Shown here piece by piece: positions 10,611 to 23,175 of a stretch of DNA of 64,000 nt (position 1 is its first letter; the number at the start of each line of letters is the position of its first letter). A model generated the notes under the pieces. The model was given only the letters and a program-made list of their open reading frames with translations, was not told the origin of the DNA and made no database searches. The DNA comes from Iris pallida. Its lineage: Eukaryota > Streptophyta > Magnoliopsida > Asparagales > Iridaceae. The translations under genes and the position numbers were made by a program. The DNA lies in the NCBI GenBank assembly GCA_029216955.1, contig JANAVB010029819.1, forward strand, positions 30,117,088 through 30,181,087. Direction: 5' to 3'.

Positions 10611-13184
10611 TGTCACGACCCGCACCCTAGAGTAAGGGCACGAGAAGTGGGTACGTTCAGCCTACGCTGCAGCGTCGGCGGTAGAACACTGTCCTAGGTT
10701 AATCATCTAACAATATAAGGTACCAATATAGTATATACACTCTGAATGGAGGTGAATAACATAATACAGTCTCAATCACATCTAAGGTAGAAATACGATA
10801 AGATAGATAGATATGAAATGAATCCACAAAGAGATACAAACAGATAGAAGTCTAAGTGTCTAAGATATCATAAATCCAGAAAATATCCCAATCTCAAATA
10901 CAGTAATCCATAGAATAAATACATATAAAAATGACTACTCTAAACTAATGGTGTATCATCCACTGCTAAGGGATCCTGTTGGAGATCCAGGTCACAGCAA
11001 ACCTCTAGGGTAGTCCCATAATATGTGGTACAGAGTGCCCCGTCCTCATCCTCTGTAATATTTTCAACAGGTCCAGTCAGGACAAGAGCGAGCACAATAC
11101 ATCTCATGCAAATCATAACAGATTAGGAAATATAAACATGCTAGAGAGTAAGATACATGAACAGTAAGAAGATGTACACGAAAACAAGAAAGATATTAGT
11201 AAACTGGAAACATATACATGATAAGTAAGAACTGTAAGTGACTTGTGATTCAGAGCATAAGACGGTTATGTAAACGGTACGATATTGCACACGAGTAATC
11301 TACAGAGGTTCACACGAGTAACTACAAGATTGATCACATAACCACTTCTACTCCCCCGTCCCCAATCAATACACAAGGATCCAGTCAAGTTATGTTATTG
11401 CACACAAAATATAGTTGTATACGATGATCATGTGAGCACATGAGAGTACACAATTTCATACTATTTGTACACGAATAACACGAACACAAGGAGTACACGA
11501 TGCCCATGATAAAGTAAACGAACACGAAATATCCGATGTATCTGCTACGGGGATAACATCGCATGAAAAGATCCATATAGTACTAATCTGTGATAAAAAG
11601 TGTCAGCATCAAGTAAAGTAATCTAGAGCATGAATATAAGTCCTAGCAAGTATGAAATGATGAGAGAATGTACTCACCTTGTATCCTGAATATCTGAAGA
11701 GAATATACTGTCCGAGGATTGGTGTTTGGCTCCTATAGAACAGTACAAGTCACTACATGTCTAAAATAGTAAAATAGACTGCTACAATGCATCTACATCA
11801 TGTTTGGGGTCAATCTAGCCTAAAGTCAACCTTTGGTCAACTCCATTCAACTATACTACTCAAACTAGGTTAAGTAGGTCAAGCCTAACCCAAACAAGTC
11901 TCGCTAAGCCTAGCCAGCATATTCTAGTAAGCACACATCATTACAAGGCCATACAAGCCATTAACAAACAAGTCTCATGTATATACATGTCATGCACATA
12001 GGCTATCACATATGAATCTACATAGGTTATGTGTCATAGGCTATATGCCATATATAGTCTATAGGGAACACACATATTCCATACATATTATATATACTAA
12101 TTAATATAAGTAACATACAAATACATATATGTGTATCACATTATTATTATCACATAGATTACAGATATTATATATGTATACAAAATAGAGAGAGTGACAT
12201 GGTGTGTACATGAGTGTGTTAATATTGTGGTGTTCCTGTGTGTGTGAGTGATACCATGTGTGTGTGTGTGTGTGTGTATGTACCTATAGATATAGGGTGT
12301 GTGTACATGTAATATAAGAAAACATGGTGAAGGACATTTTCAAGATTTTAGTGAATGAATGTGTGTCATGCTTGTGTGTACTTAACATAGGCTAGTGTCA
12401 GGTTCATCCATGTGTTGTAAACTGTGTGTGAGTGTGTGTGTGCATGAGTGACAGTAGATAGTAGTAGAGTAATGTGTGTGTATGTGTAACATTATGTGTG
12501 AGTGTTAGGAATCAGTAGATAGGGTGTATATGAGGTAACAGTGGGTGCATATAAAGGTATGAATGATAAAGTTGACAAGAAAAGTGTGTACAAGCTAACA
12601 GAAAGGGTGTAGTGTGTAGATTAATGTGTGTGTGTGTGTGTGATATATCAAAAATAGTCTGTGTATAAATGATAGTAGGTAGGTTAGTATTTTTCTCAGG
12701 TTTTATCCCAGGTCAGTCCATGTGTGTCTCAGATTTTGAATTTTGTGTGTGTGTAGTGAACATTGGAAAGCAATGCAGTGTGTCAAATGGGTGTGAACAA
12801 TGAAATAGAAAATAGTGTGAGGCTTCAGCCATGGGTGTGAGCTAACAGTGTGCAATGTGAGTGTCATTTCTGAGTTAACATGTTGTACCAAATCAGTGTA
12901 TTAAACAGTGCAATGCAACTCAGGAATTTCAGTTGGAACATGACAGTTTCAGTATGAATATTGACAGTCTCAGCTAACAGTTTACACATCCAAAACCCAT
13001 TCGAAATCCTTGAATCTCCTAACTAACTTGAACCCAACATTTAAACAATCTCATACATATGTAAATGAACTTCTCTTTGCAATTTAATCATGGAAATTGG
13101 TTTGAAATTACATTTAATTTCAGAAATCAATAAACAGTGTACATGTATCAGACATTGGGGATAATCCCAAATCGAAGTCCAATT
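10611..13184 (-). repeat. 3' LTR of H, left part
   Basis: Non-coding. Collinear with 37500-38234 plus 47820-49655. It contains TG-rich microsatellites (about 12250-12650) and AT-rich tracts. It is broken at CAATT (13180-13184) by insertion of Sirevirus B and resumes at 32266. Short open frames here have no conserved coding content. Confidence 0.85.
12255..12650. repeat. TG-rich microsatellite region in the H LTR
   Basis: Several (TG)n runs mixed with TGTGAG words. The matching region of the other LTR (48650-49140) holds longer runs, for example at 48929-48961, so the runs changed length after insertion. Confidence 0.8.
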
Positions 13185-14270
13185 TGTAGGAACGAAATCG
13201 TAAAGCGCAATACTCTAGAGGGGGAGTGAATAGAGTTGGCAGCGGAATAATGCTAATTAAAAATTGTTAGCAGCAAGATCACAGAATAATAATCACAACT
13301 AAATAATGTAAAGGCAGAGATAATAAAGCAAACGCAAAGACATCGATGTATACTGGTTTCCCTCTGTTGAGGACTAGTCCAGTCGGTAGAACTCTTGCTA
13401 CCAGTTGAATCAACTATTGGCAAAACCGCAAGTTTTCTTACGAAGTCCTTGCAACTTCTACAACGCGAGCTTTAATACAAAGAACTCGTCCAACTTCAAT
13501 TGTGAATAGGTATTCTTCTATCAAGCCTTCTGATTACAATCACTCTGAAACTTCTAGACCGTACCGCACTGGCAAATCGACTAGAGGATTGTAACTGGCT
13601 TGGGATCTGAAAATTAAAGCTCGAGAAAAACTCTTTGGAAGACTGAAAGCTTTAAGTAGAGAGAAGATTGAAAGTGAATGAGTGAGTTAAAATGATCGAA
13701 ATCCTTCTCTATTTATAGGAGTTCCAAAGACAGAATTCTGGCAGAATTCGGGCAGAATTCGGGCAGAACTCGATGAGCAAATCTCGATCAAATCCGCAAC
13801 TGCAGAAGGACCAAGTTTCAAGAAATTGAAAAACAAAACGGCCACTAACCGAACTCTGGCATAACTCTGGCCGAACTCTGGCCGAGTTCTGTCAGGGTTA
13901 GGTTAGGGTTTTAAAATTAGTTTTTGGGGAATTTTGAAAACCTTTTTGAAAACCTTTTTGAAGCTTTTGTAAATACGAATGTTTTATAAAACTAAGGACA
14001 TTTTAAAAACAGTTTGAAATCTTTTTGGAATAGCCTATTTGCCAGTACGACTCGATGTACAAAATATTCCTAGACTCAAATAAAATAAAAAATATATTGC
14101 TCAAAGAAATACAGACTCGAACAGGCAAACAGCGCTTCGGTCTTGAACTATGTAGATAGCTGTTCTTGATCATGTCTAAGAGTCCGAGATATCCTGACTA
14201 GTTCCATATATCGAGACAGAGTTTGATCAATTATTAAAATCAGTTTGACCATATGACCAATGGGCCAACA
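13185..14270 (-). repeat. 3' LTR of element B
   Basis: 1,086 bp, TGTTGG...CCTACA in minus sense. TATA box TATTTATA at 13710-13717 (plus strand). Two perfect-pitch 11-bp arrays: four units at 13731-13774 (CAGAATTCTGG first) and four at 13849-13892 (CCGAACTCTGG first). The 5' LTR has three and two units at the same places, which accounts for nearly all the length difference (1,086 versus 1,052). Confidence 0.95.
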
Positions 14271-14811
14271 ATCTCCCCCATTTTGATAATTGACAAACTA
14301 TGAATGATATAACATCTAAGCTTGGAATCAAATCAAAAAATAGTGAAGTAAAATTGTTCATAACATGCATGCATTTTCTCAAAAGATGTTAGATCCTTAT
14401 TTCTCCCCCGTTGTCACTTAACAAAATAATTGCAAAAGAGAAAGCTCCCCCGTAATCAATGTATAAGTAACAAACAGTGAAGAAACAAAAAAAAATTATG
14501 ACAGATGGTAGAGACAGAAAAAAATAACTTCATAGGCATGTATTTGTCTCAGGCAGTTTATAATATAACAGAGAATTAATTCACAGGCAGTTTATAATAA
14601 AGAAGCAGATAAAGATGCTATAAATAAATAAATAAACTGATGTGAAAGATAAACTACGAATCCCATAACGAGAAAATGATATTCAAGAGACATAAAAAAA
14701 TATCCAGTACAAGTCTGATAATAAAAAGCTAAAAAGACAGAAACTTGGAATGTCGAAGCATTTCCAAGTGTACAGTAGATAATATCTAAGTCTAAAAAAT
14801 CAGCTAATATA
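14271..14811 (-). promoter_or_regulatory. 3' untranslated region with polypurine tracts, element B
   Basis: No gene. C-rich runs on the plus strand near 14273, 14403 and 14446 are polypurine tracts in minus sense. The first abuts the 3' LTR and is the likely plus-strand primer. Confidence 0.65.
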
Positions 14812-16104
14812 TCACATCTCCTCCTCCTCCTCATCATCATCATCAGCATGACCGGCATGTCCAGAGGGACCAGCTCCAAAAGTACCAACACTAGAAGGGT
14901 GAGGAGGGGTGCCAGTGTAAAACTCACCGACATAGTCTCGAGGAGCACAGTCAGAACGGTACCAATCATATGTGTTACCGGGCTGAAAGTAGGCATGAAC
15001 AGCCTCATCCTCACAGCGGTAACCAGAGAAGGCTTGATCTCTAGGAATAGAACCGACAGAATGTCCAGTCTGAGCAAATCGAAGATCAGCGAGAGAATTT
15101 GCTATCGCCTGATAACGAGTGACATCACGGAACTCACGTTCGCGGGCCATATCCGTCATCGAGATGTACAAATCAGAAAGATGCTGGTGTATGCCTTCAA
15201 AGGTCATGGCATACTGCTGAGTAGGTGGAGGAGGTGGAGTAGTAAGAGGAGTAACAGCAGTCATACTACGACGAGATAGCTTAAGAAACTAGGGCTCCGG
15301 GTATTGAGTACAAGTTGACAAATCAATATCAAAACGCTGGAAGATGCGTGGGAGAATCATCCTATAAGAGAGATTTCTATCTCTTGCACGACAATGTCCC
15401 ATCATCTGGATAATAGTCTTAGGGGCAGAAAAAGGAATCCCCTTAAGAATGTGATACATAGCAGATAGTTCAAGTGATGTGACATCATCCTTTGAAGTAG
15501 ACTTCGGAAGGAGAGTGGAGTAGATGATGCGATGCAGTTCATAATTAAACAAGTTCAAGTTGTTTGCCTTGAACTTTCCAGAGCGAACTCGATCAGGTGC
15601 ACAGAGTTCAGCTTTGAAACTAGCAAGTGTCGTGCCATCAGGGAAATCAAATTCAGTGATATCAACAAGCGGTGCACCTTCGTTAGATAGACCAAGGATT
15701 TCTGCTAAGAGGACATCATTGAACTCGATGTCTAGTCCGCCAACACGAGTACTTACGTTAAACGTATTTAATATGATATTGCAGTAGAACAGTCTAATGG
15801 CATTAGTTGCTACCGGGAAACAAAGTTTAACAACGTGTTGTAACCCTAATGCCTCAAAATAAGGGCGGTGTTCTGGAAACACAGTCTATTTGATAGGAGC
15901 GCCTGTGCATATGGATCTCATGGAAAAGTCTCCATACCACAGAAGGGCTTAATCTAGGGTTTGAAAATAAAACCTATCGAACGCGCCATCGCTCGATTGA
16001 ACTGGCGAAAAGAGGGAATCCGTGGGTGAATTCGAAGATGATCCTTCCTCACTAGGATTGGTCGTCTTCTTCCTCTTGAAGGGGTTAAATCCCTTAGGCG
16101 GCAT
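14812..16104 (-). pseudogene. ORF3 of element B with three nonsense codons
   Basis: One continuous frame from ATG 16104 to the stop at 14812, interrupted only by stops at 15949-15951, 15886-15888 and 15289-15291. It is 430 codons and collinear with the intact 436-codon ORF3 of C. Order: basic N-terminus (KRKKTTNPSEEG), a conserved globular core with RLFYCN, VGGLDIEF, FKAELCAP and YELHRIIYST motifs, a proline-rich linker, a second helical region, and a strongly acidic C-terminal tail. No membrane segment. Function unknown. Confidence 0.8.
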
Positions 16105-16350
16105 TGTGCAACAAAAGTAAATATGCACGAAATTGAAAAGAGAAGAAATATGAAGTTATACCTCCCGAGATTCAAGTATGTTGTAGAGGACAACGATCTC
16201 CGCACGAATCCAAAATTTGGATGGATTTCACCACGTAGATTGGGAGAAACAGAGTGGTGAAGAACTAGGGTTTAAGGGCTCTCGCGCGGCTGTTGTTGCT
16301 GTGAAGGTGGTGTTTAGAAGCAATGAAGAAGAAAGACTCTCGGGTTCTGG

Positions 16351-16416
16351 TTATATAGCCAGATACCTTTAACCGAACTCGGGTCGAATTCAGTCCGAAT
16401 TCTGGCCGAATTCGCC
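16351..16416 (-). promoter_or_regulatory. Putative internal promoter of ORF3, element B
   Basis: Four tandem 11-bp units (16373-16383, 16384-16394, 16395-16405, 16406-16416) lie upstream, in minus sense, of a TATA-like GGCTATATAA at 16351-16360. ORF3 starts about 250 bp further on. Activity is inferred from the identical LTR layout. Confidence 0.5.
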
Positions 16417-16542
16417 TGGGGTTGGTTTGGAACACTTTCTTTTTTATTGACTCATTTCAAAGATTTAATTCAAAGATTAGTAATTTTAACATTCAATTAA
16501 TATAATTAATGTTATTTTATAGATTAAATATCGTTACACAGT

Positions 16543-16690
16543 GACTGTCTTAGATTAGATGTAGGAGTACTGTCCCAGCTGGCGGAGGTTCACCGAGGAA
16601 CTCTTAAGTACCGCTTCGCTTCAACCGTAGTTGTGGTGACAGACAGACTCTTTATTGGCTTGTCTCTAACACAGTTTTTGCGTATTGAAA
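16543..16690 (-). other. Conserved post-pol structured block, element B
   Basis: Same position as the blocks in A and D. A GTTC/GAAC stem (16588-16591 with 16598-16601) closes a six-base loop, followed in minus sense by the shared CCGCCAGCTGGGA word. The second stem is weaker than in C because of one mismatch. Confidence 0.6.
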
Positions 16691-16708
16691 TAAAATCATA
16701 AAATAAAA

Positions 16709-19700
16709 TTAATTAACATCATTGACGTCCAAAATTCCTAATTTTTGACGTAAATAATTGAAACGATCTTCTGTTAGAGATTTTGTGAAGATGTCAGCTA
16801 ATTGATTCTTAGTATCTATGTACACAAGGTCAATATCTCCATTTTGATGATGATCTCTAAGAAAATGATGTCGGATCTCGATATGCTTAGTACGAGAATG
16901 ACATACTGGATTCTTAGTCAAATTAATTGTGCTCGTGTTGTCACAGAAAATAGGAATGTGTGTGAAAAATAAATCATAGTCTTCCAAGGTTTGTTTCATC
17001 CACAAAATCTGAGCACAACAACGTCCTGCGGCGATATACTCAGCCTCTGTTGTTGATAGTGCTACAGAATTTTGCTTTCTACTAAACCATGAGACTAAAG
17101 CCTTGCCTAAGAAATGACATGTGCCACTGGTACTTTTTCTATCAACTTTGCATCCAGCAAAATCTGCATACGAGTAACCAATAAGGTCAAAGGACTTAGT
17201 TTTGGGATACCATAAGCCAACAGAAGAAGTGCCCTTAAGGTATCGAAAGATACGCTTAACTGCGCACAGATGTGATTCCTTTGGATTAGCTTGAAACCGT
17301 ACACACAGGCAAACACTAAACATAATATCTGGACGACTAGCAGTTAAATAAAGTAAACTACCGATCATACCTCGATACTTACGTGTGTCGACAGGCTTGC
17401 CTTGTTCATCAATATCAAGCTTTGTTGAAATTTCCATCGGAGTGCCAATAGATTTGACATTGTCCAGATCAAACTTCTTTAGCAAATCTTTTGTGTACTT
17501 AGCTTGATTTATGAATGTTCCATTGTCAGTTTGTTTGATTTGCAGTCCGAAAAAGAATTTCAGCTCTCCCATCATGCTCATCTCAAACTCATTCTGCATA
17601 CACTTAGAGAATTCTTGAGAAAGAGATTCATCAGTAGATCCAAATATAATATCATCAACATAGACTTGTATTAAAAGAAGCTTGCCATTAAAAGACTTAA
17701 TAAAAAGTGTAGTGTCAACCTTTCCCTTTGAAAAACCGTTATCAAGTAGAAAAGAGCTTAGACGATCATACCACGCACGAGGGGCTTTTTTCAAACCGTA
17801 TAAAGCTTTCTTCAACTTGAAAACATGATCAAGGTTTTTTAAAATCTGTGAAACTTGGAGGTTGTGCTACAAAAACTTTTTCTTTTATAAAACCATTTAA
17901 AAATGCACTCTTGACATCTATTTGAAATAATTTGAAATTATGAAAACATGCAAATGCACATAACATGTGAATGAATTCTAATCTCGTAACTGGGGCATAA
18001 GTCTCATCGTAGTCGATACCTTCTTTCTAATTATATCCTTGAGCTACGAGTCGAGCCTTGTTACGAGTCACTAAACTATTCTCATTAAGTTTATTTCGGA
18101 ATACCCAACGGGTGCCAATGACCAGATGATCAATAGGCTTGGGAACAAGTTCCCAAACTTGATTTCGTTCAAATTGGTTTAATTCCTCATGCATAGCATC
18201 TAACCAAAAATGATTACTACATGCTTCATCAATGGTTTTGGGTTCTAGCTGTGAAATGAATGCAACACTAGAAACAATATCTCTACTGGATGTACGAGTA
18301 CTTACACCTTTGGTAATATCACCAATTACCAAATCCTTTGGATGATCAGCTATAAATTTCAATCTTTTTGGCAGACTCCGAAGGTAGCTGCTTCCGGGTT
18401 CTTCTCTTGGAGAATCAGCTGGTGTTGAGCTTGGTACAGTTAGATCTTCGTCATTGTCATCAATAGTCATTTGATTCAATTCATCAAAGGTGACGTTGAT
18501 TGATTCTTCGATGATCATAGTTCGTTTGTTGAAGACTCTGTATCCTTTGCTCTTGGCCGCATAACCTAAAAATATACCTTCATCGGCCTTTTTGTCAAAC
18601 TTTCCCAAATTATCTTTTGTATTAAGAATAAAACATTTACAACCAAATATTCTAAAATATGAAACTGATAGAATTCTATCAAACCATAACTCAAATGGAG
18701 TCTTCTTCGATTTGGGTCGAATTAGAACTCTATTGAGAACAAAACAAGCTGTATTGACAGCTTCAGCCCAGAAATATTTGGGTAGACTAAACTGGTTTAA
18801 CATTACTCTGGCCATTTCGGATAGAGTTCTGTTCTTACGTTCCACAACTCTATTTTGTTGTGGAGTCCTAGGGCAGGAGAACTCGTGTACAAAATCGTAT
18901 GTGTCACAAAATTGCTCAAACTCTGCATTCTCGAATTCTCCACCATGATCGCTTATAATATGAGTGATCATGTAACCTTTTTCATTCTGTACTTTCTTGT
19001 AAAAGGCGACAAATTCGGATAATACATCATTCTTGCATGTCAAAAAGTATACCCACGTGTATTTAGAGTAATCATCTACAATTACAAAGGCATATAACTT
19101 ACCTCCGAGGCTAGCAACTCTGGTAGGACCAAATAAGTCCATAAGTAGCAATTGTAGAGGTCTGGTAGTACATACTGCGTTTACTGACTTGAATGTGGAT
19201 CTGGTAGCTTTGTTCTTTTCACATTGTCTGCATACCGAATCCTTCTTGAATGTTATGTCCGGTAAACCGCGTACTAGTTTCTTCGTGGGTAATCTTGAGA
19301 TTGTGTCCATATTTGCGTGACCGAGTCTCATATGCCACAGATGACTCTCATCACTTTTAGCCATTAAGCATCTACCTGAAATGTTAGTTTCTTCCAACAA
19401 ATAGAAAACATATATGTTGTCTTTCCTGATACCTTCATAGATAGTACTACCAGTTGAGCTATCAACTATAGTACATTTGTCTTTGCCAAAGTTGATGCCA
19501 TAACCATGATCAGCTAAATGACTTATGCTGAGTAGATTATGTTTCAACTCGGTAACCAGACAGACATCCTTAATCACAGGATAGGGAGACTTACCAACAT
19601 CACCGATACCAATGATATAACCTTTCAAGTTGTTACCGAAGGAGACATAGCCTTCCTTCTTCTTCTTCGACAGTGTTGCAAATAATATAGCATCACCGGT

Positions 19701-19763
19701 CATATGCCGTGAACAACCGATGTCGAAGATCCATTTGCTTTTAGCATGTGAAAGGTGTTCCAC
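16709..19763 (-). pseudogene. pol of element B (PR-INT-RT-RH), nearly complete
   Basis: Starts at 19763 in the +1 frame relative to gag, immediately after an in-frame TAG. The protease motif is changed: DIGCSRHMTGD where the sister elements have DSG, a likely catalytic loss. Then the pre-integrase zinc region (LWHMRLGHANMD), integrase core (MDLFGP, VDDYSKYTW, SDHGGEF, RTPQQNRVVERKNR), reverse transcriptase (VYVDDIIFGS) and RNase H (GYSYADFAGCKVDRKSTS, TEAEYIA). A stop lies at 18027-18029 and a frameshift near 17830. It ends at 16709. As it stands it cannot give a full Pol. Confidence 0.9.
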
Positions 19764-21605
19764 CTACAAAATAATTTGCAGATGAAACTTTTGGTACCCA
19801 TTTCTTGTAGGGTCTTGAGATGTTAGCTTTTGGTATCCATGCATAAATACTTAAATCAACAAGCTTTCTGATTCTACATACAGGAGAAATATGACCAGTG
19901 TGGCCACAATAATGACATTGTGCATGTTGAGTGTTGAAAGCTGAGTGGTGTGCATGGTTGGTAGGTTTAGGTTTTCTAGTATAGAAGAAAGCATACCTAT
20001 AATCTTGTTTGGGCTTAACCTTTTGGGGTAAAGGTTTGATATGGTTAGGTCTAACAGTGTTTGGTTTGGGAATGTTCCGATTATTCGGTAAGTGACACGT
20101 GTTAGGGTAGGAAGCAGCAGTCTCATGCTGTTTTCCTAACCTAATTTCCAATCTTTTGGAAGTGTCATATAACTTAGTATAGTCAGAAGTGAGTGCTTCC
20201 ATTCTGACTTGTGCACTTTGAAGACTTTTTCTCTTTTTAGAAAGTTCTTCTTTCAGTTGGTTAATAACCTTGTCTTTTTCTTCGGATGACTTGGTAGTCT
20301 CGTGTAATAAGAGCTTAATAGAAGAAAGCTCACCAGACTCACTAACATTATCTTTAACCTCAGCTAGTAGGTCGGTAAGTCTTCCTATTTCACCTTTGTA
20401 CTCTTTGAGTACCTTCTTAGAGGTTTGATATTTGCTACGCAGTTTCCTGCAATCACTTATCAGTTCACTGAAGGCTTCTCCTAATTGCTCAAAGGTGAAG
20501 TCATCATATATATCAACTATAGGTTCAGAGAGTACCTGATCGGATGCCATAAAGCATACATTTGCAGTATCTTCTGATTATTCATCTTCTGAGTCGCTGG
20601 CTTCACTTTCATGCCATATGCTTGTATTGGCATACTTCCGAGATGTTGACCTCTTCAGGTTCCCTTTCTCATACCTGTTGCTCTTTTTGCTTGATGATGA
20701 GTTTGTAGGACAATCCTTCTTCATGTGTTCCTTCTTCTTGTAGCCATAGCAGACAGCATCATCTTGATACCAGTTGTTGCTGCTATTGTTTTCTTTGGCT
20801 TTTTTCTCATATCTCATGAATCTTTTGAATTTTCCTACTAGGAGTGCTTGATCTTCAACATCAGATTCACTGCTGTCTGAATCACCTTCAGCAGCTTTTA
20901 TGTGCTGAGCCTTGAAAGCGATCGTCTTCTCCTTCGGTGCAGGCTCTTCAAAATCTTGTAGCTCCAGTTCATGAGTAAGTAGCTTACCCATGAGTACTTC
21001 GAGTGTCATGGTAGTGAGGTCGTTTCCTTCAATGATTGCAGTAGCCTTCGGAATCCAGTTCTTTGTAAGTGCTCGCAGGAGTTTGCGAATCTTTTCATGG
21101 TTACTGTAATCTTTGCCTAGGGAGGACAAAAGATATACAATATCCAAGAATCTCTCGAACATCTGAGTAACTGTTTCGTTGGGCTTTATCTTGAACGCCT
21201 CGTACTCCTGAGTAAGTCTGCTGACTTTTGATTCTTTCACTTGAGTCGTGCCTTCATGTGTAAATTCAAGAAGTTTCCATACTTCATTAGCAGTTGTGCA
21301 GATAGACACCCTGTTAAATTTAGTTCTGTCTAAAGCACAAAATAAAGCGTTAATAGCACGTGCATCAAGATTGGCCTTTTTTTTTCTTCCTCTGTATATC
21401 TGTTATGGGGTTTTTCAGTTAAAACTCCATCAACATTTATAAGAGGTGGCTTTTGATAGCCATCAATAACAATAGACCATAAATCAAAATCAAGAGATTT
21501 TAAGAAGAAACTCATCCGTGTTTTCCAATAGGTATAATTTGTACCATCAAACAGTGGAGGTCTGTTTGTGGCCTGGCCTTCACTTGTGAATTTCACAGTT
21601 GCCAT
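19741..21605 (-). pseudogene. gag of element B, two lesions
   Basis: Starts at ATG 21605. Order: N-terminal FDGTNYTYWKTR fold, UBN2-type capsid domain, acidic linker, first zinc knuckle region (CYGYKKKEHMKKDC, where the second cysteine and the glycine are substituted), coiled-coil-like stretch, then a second CCHC knuckle (CHYCGHTGHISPVC) and a stop at 19741. A frameshift in a T-rich tract near 21375 and a stop at 20578-20580 interrupt it. The end overlaps pol by 23 bases. Confidence 0.9.
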
Positions 21606-21684
21606 GTATTGTGCTGTGCTCTATATAACAATTAATTAAATGAATAAATAATTGTAATGTTACCTTGCTTTACCTGTAACACCC

Positions 21685-21696
21685 GCTCTGATACCA
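21685..21696 (-). promoter_or_regulatory. Primer-binding site of element B
   Basis: The minus strand reads TGGTATCAGAGC, two bases from the LTR edge at 21699. Initiator tRNA-Met type. Confidence 0.9.
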
Positions 21697-21698
21697 AT

Positions 21699-22176
21699 TG
21701 TAGGAACAAAATCGTAAAGCGCAATACTCTAGAGGGGGGTGAATAGAGTTGGCAGCGGAATAATGCTAATTAAAAATTGTTACCAGCAAGATCACAGAAT
21801 AATAATCACAACTAAATAATGTAAAGGCAGAGATAAGAAAGCAAACACAAAGACATCGATGTATACTGGTTTCCCTCTGTTGAGGACTAGTCCAGTCGGT
21901 AGAACTCTTGCTACCAGTTGAATCCACTATTGGCAAAATCGCAAGTTTTCTTACGAAGTCCTTACAACTTCTACAATGCGAGCTTTGATACGAAGAACTC
22001 GTCCAACTTCAATTGTGAAGAGGTATTCTTCTATAAAGCCTTCTGATTACAATCACTCTGAAACTTCTAGACCACACCGCACTAGCAAATCGACTAGAGG
22101 ATTGTAACTGGCTTGGGATCTGAAAATTAAAGCTCGAGAAAAACTCTTTGGAAGACTGAAAGCTTTAAGTAGAGAG
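21699..22176 (-). repeat. 5' LTR of element B, inner part
   Basis: Collinear with 13185-13660. Split by element D after the target GAGAG (22172-22176). Confidence 0.95.
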
Positions 22177-23122
22177 TGTTGACACAAAGTCACAGTCAAC
22201 CAAATATTGACAACATTGACTAAATAATATCTGTAATAATTCAATACGACACACGGCGTCTGCATTAAGCTCAAGACAGACAACAGCTCAGCCTCCGCTT
22301 TTCAGTTATATTCGAGTCTGTATTTTACACTTTCTTTGAGTCTAGACTAATGTAATCTGAGTCATGCTGAGCTCTTGAAACTTAGACTATAGCCTACCCA
22401 ATAATCCCAAGCTCCACCAAACCAGATATTGCCCAATGGTCCCCTTAGAACCACTCTGTGCTCTGGAGACAGAGTTCGGGCCGAACTCTGCCTCCACACA
22501 GAGTTCGGGCCGAACTCTGTCCCCTAGAAATCAGGAACCCTAATTTTAGGGTTAGCTGGTTGCTAGTTGTCCAACGGCCAAATATTTGAATTTTTCTACC
22601 CGAATTCTGGCCGAATTCTGCCTATAAAAATACTATAAATAGGGCATGAATTCTCTCATTTCAAATCATCCAATCTTCTCTTCTCTTCTCTCTTATAGCT
22701 CAAATAAGCCATACCCTTCCCATCTACTAGCCATAAGCCTCCTAAGTCTCGAGTGCTCAGCATCTCTCAGTTAGGATTCTTGTGCAAGAGTTGAAGAAGT
22801 CGCTTGGACAATTCCAAGCAAATCGCCACTGCGATCCTCTGTAAGAAGTTGACGTGCTCTTCTGAAGTAAAGACACGGGTTGTAAACTACTATTTCACAA
22901 ATAGTGGATTTAATCCTGAGCTAGAGTTCTCAGGCCTGGACTAGTCCTCCACGAGGGAAACCAGGTTAAAATTGCTGTGTTTGCGTATGCTTTCTTGCTC
23001 TTCATTTACTTTCCGTATTTTACTCTGATTATTCATAGATCGTGAAAGAGTTAATTTTTAATTGGTTATTTTCTATATAAACTCTATTCACCCCCCTCTA
23101 GAGTTGCCAAACTGTTCTTCAA
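22177..23122 (+). repeat. 5' LTR of element D
   Basis: 946 bp. Carries two near-identical long palindromes (22470-22490 and 22498-22520), each made of two back-to-back 11-bp units, a further pair of units at 22600-22621 and a TATA box at 22634-22641. A pyrimidine-rich leader follows. Confidence 0.95.
22470..22641 (+). promoter_or_regulatory. LTR promoter of D: palindromes, 11-bp pair, TATA
   Basis: Palindrome arms are ACAGAGTTCGG and CCGAACTCTGT around a central G at 22498-22520, perfect over 11 bp per arm; the copy at 22470-22490 has 10-bp arms. Two direct units (CCGAATTCTGG, then one ending TGC) end 12 bases before the TATA box. LTR palindromes are known in maize Sireviruses; these have another sequence. 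Confidence 0.7.
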
Positions 23123-23124
23123 TT

Positions 23125-23136
23125 GGTATCAGAGCT
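23125..23136 (+). promoter_or_regulatory. Primer-binding site of element D
   Basis: TGGTATCAGAGC, two bases after the LTR end. Perfect initiator tRNA-Met type. Confidence 0.95.
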
Positions 23137-23175
23137 CTGTTCTCTTTACAAGGACTTACATCCTAGAGCTGATCC

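Noticed and set aside
12255..12650. TG-rich stretch as a Z-DNA or regulatory element
   Set aside because: It is a microsatellite inside an LTR whose runs differ between the two LTR copies; nothing beyond that can be supported.
13896..13915. Telomere-like GGGTTAGGTTAGGG words
   Set aside because: Short and shared by all B/C-type LTRs at the same place; part of the LTR, not an interstitial telomere.
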